A DNA stretch of 63,372 bases from contig JAPJOH010000012.1 in NCBI GenBank assembly GCA_030826265.1, forward strand, positions 1 through 63,372, written 5' to 3'. Position 1 is the first letter of the stretch. Each line of letters starts with the position of its first letter. Origin of the DNA: Collinsella aerofaciens (GTDB taxonomy: Bacteria > Actinomycetota > Coriobacteriia > Coriobacteriales > Coriobacteriaceae). The notes under the pieces were generated by a model, which made no database searches, was not told the DNA's origin, and worked only from the letters and a program-made list of their open reading frames with translations. A program made the translations under genes and the position numbers. Below are positions 16,298-25,183 of the stretch, piece after piece.

Positions 16298-16339
16298 TCA
16301 GCAAAGAGACAGGCAATCATGGTATTGTCTCAATGCCGA

Positions 16340-16367
16340 TTGCTCTACCAGCAAAAACATGTATAAA
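16340..16367 (+). promoter_or_regulatory. Probable promoter of the AlbA_2 gene
   Basis: TTGCTC (16340-16345), 16 bp, TATAAA (16362-16367), positioned between the two GAGAGATA clusters. Confidence 0.5.
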
Positions 16368-16394
16368 TGAAGCAAATGGTAGACATTCCATCTC

Positions 16395-16463
16395 CATCTA
16401 TCTCTCTATCTCTAAGCCGAGAGATAGAGAGATAGATGAGAGATAATTACGAGAGATAACTGA
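16395..16463. promoter_or_regulatory. GAGAGATA operator array, downstream cluster with long palindrome
   Basis: A perfect 19-bp inverted repeat (16395-16413 with 16420-16438, 6-nt loop) made of TATCTCTC/GAGAGATA units, followed by two more direct copies (16438-16445 and 16451-16458). It would form a strong hairpin in the 5' untranslated RNA or a dense protein-binding site over the start region. Confidence 0.65.
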
Positions 16464-16521
16464 GAGACGAGGGAAATCTATCCGCGGCATTCTCCGTCGG
16501 GCCGAGCGAAAGGACATGCAG

Positions 16522-17988
16522 ATGAACGAAAACGAGCTGACCGGTCTGCTCGAGTCTTTAAAGCGCATGGGCTCGGACGATCTTAACGTCGAGGTCAAGG
16601 AGAGCGCCACGACGCTTTCCCGCGACGTATGGGAAACGGTTAGCGCATTCGCGAATACCGCTGGCGGAATTATCGTGCTCGGCGTGAGCGAGCGCGCGGG
16701 CTTTGTTCCGGTTGAGAACTTTGAGACCGAGAAGGTGCTCAACCAATTCGTAGCGGGCATGGGCGATGCCGGCGGTCGCGGAAAACTGGCCAATCCGCCC
16801 AAATACACCATTGAGCGCGTGGAGCTCCAGGGCACCGTGGTTCTGGTCATCACAATTAAGGAGCTCGACCCGTCGAGCAAGCCTTGTTATGTCATAGAGC
16901 GGGGCGCTCAAGGCGGCAGCTACAAACGCATCGATGACAAAGATGTTCCGCTTTCGTCGACCGAGGTCCTGTCCTTGTCGTCGTATGAGCGGACGAGCTC
17001 CAGTGATCGCGATGCAGTGCCCGGTGCGGTCGCAGGCGATCTTGACGAGGCCCTGGTCGACCGCACGATAGAGCGTGCTTTCTCGCTGACACCCCGGGCA
17101 ATGCGCGGCGCGCCGGACAAGAAAACGAAGCTGGAGCGCCTGAATTTCCTCGACTCCCAGGGCAATGTTACTAAGGCCGGGCTCCTGGCTGCGGGTGCCT
17201 ATCCTCAGCAGTTCTATCCTAAGCTCTTTATCGATGTGGCGGTCTATGCCGGAACGCAGAAGGGCGCGGCGGGGTCGTTGAGGTTCATGGACCGTACAAT
17301 CTGCGAGGGAACGTTGGGCGAAATGATCTCGGATGCCGTCGCGGCAGTCGCCAAGAATTTGCGGCGAACCTCGATGATCCAAGGCGTCTCGCGTGTCGAC
17401 TCGCTGGAGATTCCCGAGGAGGTCCTGCGCGAGGCAATCGCCAACGCCGTAATCCATCGAGAATACGGAGATCGGTTCTGTGGGCAGTCGATCGCTGTTG
17501 ACGTCTTTGATGACCGTATCGAGGTGACGAACCCCGGCGGCCTATACGGAGGAAAGACTCGCGAGAACCTGTTTGACGGCAGCTCCCGATGTCGCAATGC
17601 GACGCTTGTGAAGCTCATGTCGCTTGTCCCATTGCTCGACGGCGCGGGCTCGCCTGCCGAGGGTAACGGGTCGGGCATTCCAATGATGCTCGATGCCATG
17701 CGTGCGCAAGGTCTGGCCGAGCCATTGTTTTGCCCCGGTTTCGACCGGTTTAAGGTTGTCCTCTACCGAGCGAAGGTTGAGCAAATCGATCATGGCGGGG
17801 ACTTAATTGTGGCGGCACTCAAACGCTACGGCGAGCTGGGGACGCGTGAGCTGGCAGAACGTACGGGGCTTACAATTTCCCAGGTTAGGTCGCGCGTCAA
17901 TGCGCTCATCGCACAGGGCGAGCTTGAACCTACGGCGTCGGCGACGAGCCGCAACCGCAAGTATCGACTGTCGGAGCGCGTGGGATAG
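16522..17988 (+). CDS. AlbA_2 (Schlafen-type) domain, ATPase-like and winged-helix protein; putative transcriptional regulator
   Basis: A 488-residue protein with three parts. The N-terminal AlbA_2 domain (about 20-150) includes VEVKESATTLS and the classic SAFANTAGGIIVLGV. The middle HATPase_c_4-like region (about 290-400) contains EAIANAVIHREYG, DRIEVTNPGGL and GNGSGIPMM. The C-terminal winged helix (about 420-485) is GELGTRELAERTGLTISQVRSRV. Such proteins are predicted regulators or helicase-related ATPases, often in accessory regions. The remarkable upstream GAGAGATA array suggests autoregulation (inference). The start at 16522 is 7 bp from AAAGGA; 16516 is too close. Confidence 0.85.
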   Translation: MNENELTGLLESLKRMGSDDLNVEVKESATTLSRDVWETVSAFANTAGGIIVLGVSERAGFVPVENFETEKVLNQFVAGMGDAGGRGKLANPPKYTIERVELQGTVVLVITIKELDPSSKPCYVIERGAQGGSYKRIDDKDVPLSSTEVLSLSSYERTSSSDRDAVPGAVAGDLDEALVDRTIERAFSLTPRAMRGAPDKKTKLERLNFLDSQGNVTKAGLLAAGAYPQQFYPKLFIDVAVYAGTQKGAAGSLRFMDRTICEGTLGEMISDAVAAVAKNLRRTSMIQGVSRVDSLEIPEEVLREAIANAVIHREYGDRFCGQSIAVDVFDDRIEVTNPGGLYGGKTRENLFDGSSRCRNATLVKLMSLVPLLDGAGSPAEGNGSGIPMMLDAMRAQGLAEPLFCPGFDRFKVVLYRAKVEQIDHGGDLIVAALKRYGELGTRELAERTGLTISQVRSRVNALIAQGELEPTASATSRNRKYRLSERVG

Positions 17989-18088
17989 ATGCGTTAGTGG
18001 ACGAGGCGACCCAATAATCGACCCTCGATTGGCGTCCATTAAGGTAAAGCGGTTGTTGCCCAGTCGACGGTGATGCTAAAGACTCGGC

Positions 18089-18580
18089 TTACGCCGGCAT
18101 GGCCCCGAACCCGTCTATCAGGAACAGCCTGAGAACCAGCTTGATGACATTTCCCGGTTTGACTTCTGCCGCGTCAAAGACGTGGCGCTCGGCGAGCTCG
18201 CTGCAGTATGCATAGATGTCGCGGATAAGGTCCGCGCCCGAGAGCGTAAACATGTAGCCTGCGTCCGAAAGCGCATTGGGCGCGGCAGGCAACTTGGCCA
18301 TGTGACAGAACGTTTGCAGGTCGGGCGCCATAACGTTCTGGTAGTCGAGGTGGCCGTTGGCATCCTGCGCGGCAAGCTCCAATTGGCGCACAAAATCCAG
18401 CGCCGCCGCTAACACAAAGCTCGGCGTAGGCGCATTGACGTCCTGAGTGGTCGCCACAAGCCTGCCCGCCGCCTGCGTGACAAGCCAAGCGACCTCGCGC
18501 TGGCAACGCACGGCCTTGCGCGTAACCGGCTTGATGGACGAAGAAGAAACGCTTCCCTTGGGCGGATTCGAAACAGCCAC
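18089..18580 (-). CDS. Hypothetical protein
   Basis: A 163-residue protein I do not recognise. The N-terminal 20 residues are Ser/Pro/Lys-rich, and the rest looks like a compact helical domain (REVAWLVTQAAGRLV, AALDFVRQLELAAQDANGH). It has no signal peptide or membrane segment and no obvious catalytic motif. Codon use is normal for the genome. The GTG start has an ideal GGAGG five bases upstream, which decides it over the longer open frame. It is convergent with the AlbA_2 gene and has no partner gene on its strand. Confidence 0.7.
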   Translation of the reverse strand: MAVSNPPKGSVSSSSIKPVTRKAVRCQREVAWLVTQAAGRLVATTQDVNAPTPSFVLAAALDFVRQLELAAQDANGHLDYQNVMAPDLQTFCHMAKLPAAPNALSDAGYMFTLSGADLIRDIYAYCSELAERHVFDAAEVKPGNVIKLVLRLFLIDGFGAMPA

Positions 18581-18795
18581 AAGAACCTCCCATGAACGAC
18601 CCGGCCCAACAAGCCCGGATGAAACACGTGCTACATCAGTATACAGGGAAGTGGGGTAGCGGGGTACAAGCACGCCAGCGGCAAACCGAGAGCATCAACG
18701 ATGTGCCGATCGCGGAATGAGATCTCGTAATAATTGACTCTCGGCCATATTATTGAGGGGCATGACTCGCGTTCGTATGGTTGTAGGTGCTGGCG

Positions 18796-19878
18796 ATGAA
18801 CGACATTGACCTTGCTGTTCCGTTGATGGATGGACCAAGCTATGACCGCGCCTGCAGTCTCGTGCCTTCCGAATACGTTGAGGCATGGGAGTGGTTTCTG
18901 GGTGAGGAACAGCGCGGCGGCGTTTGGACCAGCCTTCCGCACCACACCAAGGAAGATAGCCCTCAGTATCAGTACCGTTTGAGAATTGGCTCGGACTTCT
19001 TTCCCGTAACGCGGGATTCAGGGATCTTCTGGCCGGGCCAGGATCGGGTGAAGCAAGATCCCAATAAGATCTTTGCGCTTTCGGTCCATAACTCTAAAAA
19101 GAGCTTCTACACCGATGTGCCTCCGCTCTATTTGGATGACGGTACGTGGGTCATTAAGTATTCGGTCCAAGCGCCAGGCGCCGTTGGTTCTCGAGACCAG
19201 AATTACAACCGTAAAATGCTCAACTGCATGGAATGTGGCGTCCCAGTTGGAGTCATATTTGCAACCGAGGTGGGCTATAAGGTGCTCGGCCTTGCGTTTG
19301 TTGAGCGGTTCGAGCCCGAAAACGGATGGTTTGTTCTGCACGGTCCTGTTCATAAAGGCGGACCGGACCCTCGTTTTGCGCCCGACATGAGTTATCTGAA
19401 GCACATACCCGTCGATATTGAGTTTGCCGGACAGGGTGTGACCGACGACGAAAAGGTCCGCTATGCGTTAAGGCACGAGCGATTGGGGCAGCAATGGTTC
19501 CGCAAACAGCTCGTTGCCGCCTATGATGGCCGTTGCGCGGTGTCGGACTGCGGCGTCAGCGAAGCTCTGGAGGCTGCACATATCGAGAATTACTCGGGAC
19601 CCAAATCGCAGGTTGCCAGCAACGGTATTCTGCTTCGGCGCGATCTTCATTCCCTATTTGATGCTCACCTGATTTCGTTTGAGCCTGTTTGCGGCGAATA
19701 TCGGCTGTGCGGATCGTACCTGCTGGATAAGACCGACTACGCTTCCTTTGCGGGTGCGACGCTAAGGCAGCCGAATGAGCGTCAGTGGCGACCCGATACG
19801 GTGTTTCTTGAGGCCCATCGCATTGAGTTCGATCGCTCGGAAAAGAAGCGTGAAAAGGCGGGGCTTCTGCCGTATTAG
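18796..19878 (+). CDS. HNH endonuclease domain protein
   Basis: A 360-residue protein with a C-terminal HNH nuclease (about 240-310): YDGRCAVSDCGVSEALEAAHI, quoted here as RCAVSDC and EAAHIENYSG, then NGILLRRDLHSLFDAHLI, giving the H-N-H metal site. The N-terminal 230 residues have no domain I can name with confidence. The layout (long sensor-like N-terminus, C-terminal HNH) resembles modification-dependent restriction enzymes with SRA-like readers, so a solo type IV-like defence nuclease is possible. No methyltransferase or partner subunit is adjacent. The ATG follows AGGTG by about 8 bp. Confidence 0.75.
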   Translation: MNDIDLAVPLMDGPSYDRACSLVPSEYVEAWEWFLGEEQRGGVWTSLPHHTKEDSPQYQYRLRIGSDFFPVTRDSGIFWPGQDRVKQDPNKIFALSVHNSKKSFYTDVPPLYLDDGTWVIKYSVQAPGAVGSRDQNYNRKMLNCMECGVPVGVIFATEVGYKVLGLAFVERFEPENGWFVLHGPVHKGGPDPRFAPDMSYLKHIPVDIEFAGQGVTDDEKVRYALRHERLGQQWFRKQLVAAYDGRCAVSDCGVSEALEAAHIENYSGPKSQVASNGILLRRDLHSLFDAHLISFEPVCGEYRLCGSYLLDKTDYASFAGATLRQPNERQWRPDTVFLEAHRIEFDRSEKKREKAGLLPY

Positions 19879-20000
19879 CGTATTTGGCTCTGGCATTCTT
19901 TGACGATCGTGTTGTTTGATCGGATCGCGTGGCGATGCAATCTCGCGCCCGCCCGCCGGTGCATGCTCTTCCTGATTTGTATAGCGAGAGGGGAGCGTGT

Positions 20001-20285
20001 ATGAGCTGGCGAGGCGATATTGCGATGGGGAAGTACGGAAAACTGCCGTGTGCCCTTATAGACAACAATATGTTTCCGAGCGTAGAGGCTGATTGCGGGT
20101 CGTTTGTCGTCACCTGCCCTTGCTGCGGCTCGCAAATACCGTGTCTCGACATTCGGTTTATCGATGCGCGCGACAGACTCAGCGACGAAGTGAGAAAACG
20201 GACAGGCGTTCATATGCCGGTGTATCCGGAGAAATGCCCTGTTTGTGGCCTCGATATCGTGTACGACGCCGGCGACGAGGGATAG
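20001..20285 (+). CDS. Small zinc-ribbon protein of unknown function
   Basis: A 94-residue protein with paired cysteine knuckles CPCCGSQIPC and CPVCG, a typical four-cysteine zinc ribbon, and an acidic C-terminus. The ATG has GAGAGGGGAG upstream. It follows the HNH gene on the same strand after about 120 bp and could be its partner or simply a neighbour. No known family is recognised. Confidence 0.65.
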   Translation: MSWRGDIAMGKYGKLPCALIDNNMFPSVEADCGSFVVTCPCCGSQIPCLDIRFIDARDRLSDEVRKRTGVHMPVYPEKCPVCGLDIVYDAGDEG

Positions 20286-20322
20286 GTGATGCGGAGGAGT
20301 TGGCTGTGAGTGTCTTTTGCCT

Positions 20323-21009
20323 CTACAAATAAATCCCCTCACCAAGCTGCTTATGGAACTCGGCGTGATGGTCGCGTGCCCAGGTAAAGAGCGCCTGGTC
20401 AAAGTCGGTGCGCGTGGCCGGGACGCCAAAGACGCCGGCAACCTCGACGCGCACAAACTCCAGTGCCGGCAGCTTGTTGATGGCAGTGAGGGCAAACGGG
20501 GACGAGGGCTCCTCGAACAGATAGCGGCTGCCTTGCAGCGCGTCGCAACTGGTGCACGTGTTGCCGAGCGACGGGGCTTTGGAGGCTCGCGCGCCTACGG
20601 GCTTGTAGCCGCAGCGCTTATGAAGGTAGTCGCGGATCTCGCCCGGCACGCAGCCAAGAGCGGGCACGATGGCGAGTGCGTTGGCGTTGGCCGTGTCGAT
20701 GGCAATGTACCTGGCTTCGTTGGGCGCGTGCGCGATGGCGATGCTCTCGTCGTTATCGGTTCGATAGGGAATGCCGAAGGCCGCGACCGAGGTCTCTTTG
20801 TGACACTTCCAGCACTCGCGCTTGCCCAGTACTAGATATATATACGGCGCTGAGGGGTCGGATCGGTCAACACCGGGCAGCCACTCGGCAAAGGGCTCGG
20901 GGTTGACGCCGCTGGGTACATACCAGATCTTCTTGGTCCGGTCCCATTTGGCGCCCAGCGCCTTGGCTTCTTCTTTGTGCGAAAAGGGGACATCGAGCTC
21001 GGTGCGCAT
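20323..21009 (-). CDS. DUF5710 domain-containing protein
   Basis: A 228-residue protein. Its first 45 residues (LDVPFSHKEEAKALGAKWD, then KKIWYVPSG) are the DUF5710 module, a short domain found in phage- and plasmid-linked DNA metabolism proteins. The middle has a CxxC pair (ECWKCHKET) and another (NTCTSCDAL), suggesting zinc binding. Function is unknown. The ATG at 21009 is supported by AAGGAG. It is convergent with the zinc-ribbon gene. Confidence 0.75.
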   Translation of the reverse strand: MRTELDVPFSHKEEAKALGAKWDRTKKIWYVPSGVNPEPFAEWLPGVDRSDPSAPYIYLVLGKRECWKCHKETSVAAFGIPYRTDNDESIAIAHAPNEARYIAIDTANANALAIVPALGCVPGEIRDYLHKRCGYKPVGARASKAPSLGNTCTSCDALQGSRYLFEEPSSPFALTAINKLPALEFVRVEVAGVFGVPATRTDFDQALFTWARDHHAEFHKQLGEGIYL

Positions 21010-21251
21010 GGCGGCTCCTTGGTGCTGCAGGTGCAAGTGGCTCAAGGATACCGCAGGGCGCAGACATCGCGGCGTTTTGTCGAGAAGTTGCGGCTCGGAT
21101 GGGTTCGAGACGCGTTGGTCTCGGCCTCGGTGGCTATTGACGCGGTTTTGTGCATGGGCAGGGTGGTTGCTTGGGCGGTTGGAGCTGCCAGCGGATTTGG
21201 CGACATAAAACAAAACAGCCCAGAGGACATAGCCTCTGAGCTGCGAACATT

Positions 21252-21326
21252 TGGTGGGCGTTAGAAGATTTGAACTTCTGACCTCTTCCGTGTCAGGGAA
21301 GCGCTCTCCCCCTGAGCTAAACGCCC
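21252..21326 (-). tRNA. tRNA-Val (GAC)
   Basis: On the minus strand: acceptor GGGCGTT, D-arm TAGCTCAGGGGGAGAGC, anticodon stem-loop CTTCC-CTGACAC-GGAAG with anticodon GAC, T-arm AGAAGTTCAAATCTTCT and an encoded CCA (21252-21254). All helices pair well. Confidence 0.95.
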
Positions 21327-21615
21327 GATCAAGGGTGCGCAAGCGCGCAAGGGATAATATAACGGAGCCTGAACTCGGTGGCAAGAACATTTTTAAAAAT
21401 CGCTTACATTGTGGAATTCGGGGGCTTTGTCGCATCCATTTCAAAAGAGCCTGCTGCCGCGATTTGGCTGTCGCATAATGCAAGGCCATTGCGGTATCGA
21501 GCTATGGAAAGACGCCTGCGGAATTGTCCTACCGATAAGCGGACAAGCCTCCAGCTGGTGCCTCCGCAGTGGTAAGGTAAGCCGAATTGTTTCCAGGCTG
21601 TTTCGGGGGAGTGGA

Positions 21616-22638
21616 ATGAGCAAAGAGTGTGTCGAGCAGGTCGAAGGCGCAGGGGCTTCGGTGCCGATGACCGATATATCGAACATTGATGTGCCCGAGG
21701 GCACCGACGAGCTCAGCCGTGACACCCGTCGCGCATGGCGCGACCGCTTGAACAGCGCTTCGACGCGCAAGATGATCACGGGCGTCTTGGCTACGCTGGT
21801 GGGCGGTTCGTTTTGGGGCTTCTCGGGCACCAGCGCGAGCTTTCTGTTCGATACCTACCACGTCGATACCTTGTGGCTTATGAGCGTGCGTCAGATTCTC
21901 GCCGGTCTACTCTTTATGGCCGTGGTTGTTACGCGCGACCGCGAGCGCCTGATTAAGCTCTGGACCACACCCGCCGATCGCAAGCAGCTGCTGCTCTTCA
22001 CCGCCTTTGGCCTGCTGTTCAACCAGTTTTGCTATCTTTCGGCCGTGCGCCTGACTAATGCCGGAACCGCGACGGTACTCCAGTGCCTGCAGCTCGTTAT
22101 CATCATGGGCTACGCCTGCGTGACCGATCGCCGCATGCCGCGTACTCGCGAAGTTATCGGCATTGGCCTGGCTCTGGGTGGAACCTTTTTAATCGCCACC
22201 GGCGGCGACCCCACCAGCCTGAATATCTCGCCGCTTGGCCTGGCAGCAGGTCTTATGTGTGCGGTCAGCGCCGCGTGTATGGCGGTGATTCCCGCCAAGA
22301 TCCTGCCCGAATACGGTAGCCCCATCGTCACGGGCTCGGCAATGCTCACGGCGGGCGTGGTCTCATGTGTCTTCGTGCAGCCCTGGGCGCATATGCCGGC
22401 GCTCGATGCCGCCGGTATCGAGGCGCTCGCGGTGTTCGTGGTTATCGGCTCGTTTTTTGCTTACATGCTCTATATGCAGGGCGTTAAGGACATCGGCTCG
22501 GTGCGTGCGAGCCTCATCGGAACTGTGGAGCCGGTTTCGGCGACCATCACCAGCGCCGTTATGCTGGGCACGGTGTTTTTGCCGACCGACCTTATCGGCT
22601 TTGCCATGATCATCGTGATGATGTTCCTCACGGTGTAG
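21616..22638 (+). CDS. EamA/DMT family transporter
   Basis: A 340-residue inner-membrane protein with ten predicted helices in two EamA repeats after a hydrophilic N-terminus of about 50 residues. The typical VGGSFWGFSGTSASFLF (first helix) and LGLAAGLMCAVSAACMAVIPAK (split here: LGLAAGLMCAV, ACMAVIPAK) segments are present. The family exports or imports metabolites and drugs; the substrate is unknown. The ATG at 21616 follows GGGGGAG. Frames extending further upstream lack homology. Confidence 0.88.
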   Translation: MSKECVEQVEGAGASVPMTDISNIDVPEGTDELSRDTRRAWRDRLNSASTRKMITGVLATLVGGSFWGFSGTSASFLFDTYHVDTLWLMSVRQILAGLLFMAVVVTRDRERLIKLWTTPADRKQLLLFTAFGLLFNQFCYLSAVRLTNAGTATVLQCLQLVIIMGYACVTDRRMPRTREVIGIGLALGGTFLIATGGDPTSLNISPLGLAAGLMCAVSAACMAVIPAKILPEYGSPIVTGSAMLTAGVVSCVFVQPWAHMPALDAAGIEALAVFVVIGSFFAYMLYMQGVKDIGSVRASLIGTVEPVSATITSAVMLGTVFLPTDLIGFAMIIVMMFLTV

Positions 22639-22787
22639 TTGACGCCGCCGCCAAGACAGAAAAGGTGTTGTGCCGCATTTTCGCCAATTGATGTCCGTGT
22701 CTGGAGTTTAGCTGTCGATGCTCAAAATGCCATAAACTAGTAACGTTATGGACTTTTTCATTGCGACTCAATTGCGAGGATTTCTTT

Positions 22788-25100
22788 ATGGCTGGTAATC
22801 ACTTTAAGGGCAGCGATAGCGGCCGCCCTGCAATTCCGCCGCGTCCGAACGGGGCTGGTAAGGCCGGCACGCCGGGCGGCGCTGGACAGGGCGGTTCCGG
22901 TAAGCGCGTGTCCCCGGGCGAGACGGCGATGTTTACCGCTCTGTACGAGCAGTCTCAAAAGGCAAAAAAGACCGGCCGTGCAAGAGGGAATGTCTTTGCG
23001 GACGGTGCAACCTCCACGTCGCAGCCGAGCGGCGCTCCTTCGGTACCCGCGAACAACGCGGGTGCTGCCAACGCCGCGAATGGCGCCGGCAACGTTAATG
23101 CCGGCAAGGCCGCCAACAATACTCCCTCTGCCGGTGGCGCGGGGCTTACGGGTAACCTTGGCACGATTTACACCGGCGCCTCCGAGACTGGTACGTTCGC
23201 CCGCCTGGATGATAGCGGTGCCGAGTTTGCGGGCTCGGGTTCCAAGGAAGATTATTACGATTTTGGCTTGAACTACGGTAGCGACGCTTCGTCGAGTTCG
23301 GCCTCTGACGGTCTGGTCCGTCATCGCCATCGCAAGGGCGAGCGCAAAAAGCGTCACACCGGCGCCATTATTGCCGCTGTGGTCGCGGTGCTTCTCGTTG
23401 CGCTTGGCGCAAGCGGCTTTATGCTGCTTAACTCGGCAAAGACCGTAAAGAGCGAAGCGAAGGAGGCTGTCGAGATCGTCGGTGGCCTTAAGGACAAGGT
23501 CACGTCGGGCGATTTTTCGACGCTGCCTGACGACGCGAAGAAGATCGATGAGCTCTGCAACAGCATGAAGGCGGAGACCTCGAGCCCGCTGTGGGCGGCG
23601 GCTTCGTTTATCCCGGTGTATGGCAGCGATATCAATGCGGCCCGCACCATGATTGACGCCCTGTCCGATGTCTCGAGCAATGCGCTGGTTCCCATGGCCG
23701 ATAACCTTTCGCAGGCTACGCCCGGCAAGCTGTTCCAGGACGGCATGATTAACGTGTCCGCGCTGCAGGCGGTCGCCGATTCGCTTTCCAGCAGCTCGAA
23801 GGTGTTCAAGAGCGCCAACGAGAAGGTCCAGGGCATTGGCGATACTCATATTTCCCAGGTGACCGAGCTGGTCGATAAGGCCAAGGACGGCTTTGCCACC
23901 CTCAACGGTGCGGTTGACGCGGCGGAAAAGGTCGCCCCCGTCCTTCCCCAGATGCTCGGCGCCAACGGCCAGACGCGCAACTACCTTATGTACGCCATGA
24001 ACAACGTCGAGATTCGTGCTTGCGGCGGCTTTGGCGGTTCGCAGGGCCTGATTTCGGTCACTGACGGCCAGATGTCGATTGGCGAGTTTGTTCCCCGCAT
24101 TGGACTCAGCGAGGATGAGGCAGTCGAGAGCGTCGACGAAGAGGATGAGGCACTGTTCGGCAACCACAGTAACCTGTACAACTCGGGCAATACCTATTCG
24201 CCTGATTGGCCCCGCAACTCGCGGCGTGTCGCCGCGCTGTGGAAGTCCCAGTATGGACAGGACGTTGATGGCGTCATCGGTATCGACCCGGTGTTCCTGC
24301 AGTATCTGCTGGGCCTGGTCGGTAATGTCTCGCTGCCCGACGGAACGGTTGTCGACGGCACCAACGCCGCAAAGGTCCTCATGCACGATGTGTACTGGAA
24401 CTATCCGGTCGAGGAGTCGGACGGCATCTTTGCATCCGTCGCCAGCGCTGCCTTCGACAAGATCCTTGGCGGTATCGGCGATGTCGATGTTACGAAGCTT
24501 GTCAGCGCCGTTGAGCGCGGTGCCGAAGAGGGCCGCCTGATCGCGTGGATGAGAAACGATGATGAGCAGAGTGCCATCAAAGAGACGGGCATTAACGCTT
24601 CGCTGCCCGATCCGGATGACCCGAGTGCCGATCCTGTTGCCGGCGTTTACTTTAACAACCTGAGCTTCTCCAAGCTCGACTGGTACCTGAACGCCGATAC
24701 GCAGATTGGCCAGGGCATCAAGAACGGCGACGGCACGTGTTCCTATCGCATCACCGTTACCCTGACGAACATCATGACGCAGGAGGAGGCTGGCAAGCTG
24801 CCCGACTACGTTGCGGCGAGCGCACCCGATGCCGCGCGTGACGACGAGCGTCTGAATGTCTCGTTGTTTGCCCCGACGGGCGGCAACATCAGTGACCTTA
24901 CGGTTGAGGGCACCCAGTTTGGTCTTGGTGCCGCTACGTGGCATGGAATCCCCTTCTATTCGGGCACCGTTGACCTGCATGCTGGCGAGACGACGACGAT
25001 CACGTATACGCTGACCACGTCGGCCGAGGCGGGGGACAAGCCGCTTATGCTGCGTCAGACTCCTACATGCCAGGCGGCTCGCGACAGCGCGTCGGCGTAG
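22788..25100 (+). CDS. DUF4012 domain protein, membrane-anchored
   Basis: A 770-residue envelope protein. The first about 185 residues are low-complexity (Gly, Ala, Asn, Ser and Pro rich) and cytoplasmic. A single membrane helix follows (about 191-215, IIAAVVAVLLVALGASGFML). The remainder is the extracytoplasmic DUF4012 domain common in actinobacteria and often encoded near cell-wall polysaccharide genes. Its enzymatic role is unknown. The start at 22788 follows GCGAGGA. glmM, needed for peptidoglycan precursors, lies downstream. Confidence 0.85.
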   Translation: MAGNHFKGSDSGRPAIPPRPNGAGKAGTPGGAGQGGSGKRVSPGETAMFTALYEQSQKAKKTGRARGNVFADGATSTSQPSGAPSVPANNAGAANAANGAGNVNAGKAANNTPSAGGAGLTGNLGTIYTGASETGTFARLDDSGAEFAGSGSKEDYYDFGLNYGSDASSSSASDGLVRHRHRKGERKKRHTGAIIAAVVAVLLVALGASGFMLLNSAKTVKSEAKEAVEIVGGLKDKVTSGDFSTLPDDAKKIDELCNSMKAETSSPLWAAASFIPVYGSDINAARTMIDALSDVSSNALVPMADNLSQATPGKLFQDGMINVSALQAVADSLSSSSKVFKSANEKVQGIGDTHISQVTELVDKAKDGFATLNGAVDAAEKVAPVLPQMLGANGQTRNYLMYAMNNVEIRACGGFGGSQGLISVTDGQMSIGEFVPRIGLSEDEAVESVDEEDEALFGNHSNLYNSGNTYSPDWPRNSRRVAALWKSQYGQDVDGVIGIDPVFLQYLLGLVGNVSLPDGTVVDGTNAAKVLMHDVYWNYPVEESDGIFASVASAAFDKILGGIGDVDVTKLVSAVERGAEEGRLIAWMRNDDEQSAIKETGINASLPDPDDPSADPVAGVYFNNLSFSKLDWYLNADTQIGQGIKNGDGTCSYRITVTLTNIMTQEEAGKLPDYVAASAPDAARDDERLNVSLFAPTGGNISDLTVEGTQFGLGAATWHGIPFYSGTVDLHAGETTTITYTLTTSAEAGDKPLMLRQTPTCQAARDSASA

Positions 25101-25137
25101 GGTTTTTCTGGTAGCGCAGATAATCGAGTACCATTTT

Positions 25138-25170
25138 GGGGCGGACAGGCAATCTGTTCGCCCCTATTTT
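25138..25170 (+). terminator. Terminator/attenuator hairpin directly before glmM
   Basis: GGGGCGGACAG (25138-25148) pairs with CTGTTCGCCCC (25154-25164), then TATTTT, ending 3 bp before the glmM ribosome site AAGGAG. A TACCAT box at 25129-25134 could place it inside a glmM leader transcript; otherwise it simply ends the DUF4012 message. Confidence 0.65.
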
Positions 25171-25183
25171 GTAAGGAGAGCGC

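Noticed and set aside
16254..16463. GAGAGATA repeats as a CRISPR array
   Set aside because: Units are 8-9 bp, irregularly spaced by 4-13 bp with inverse copies, and no cas genes are present.
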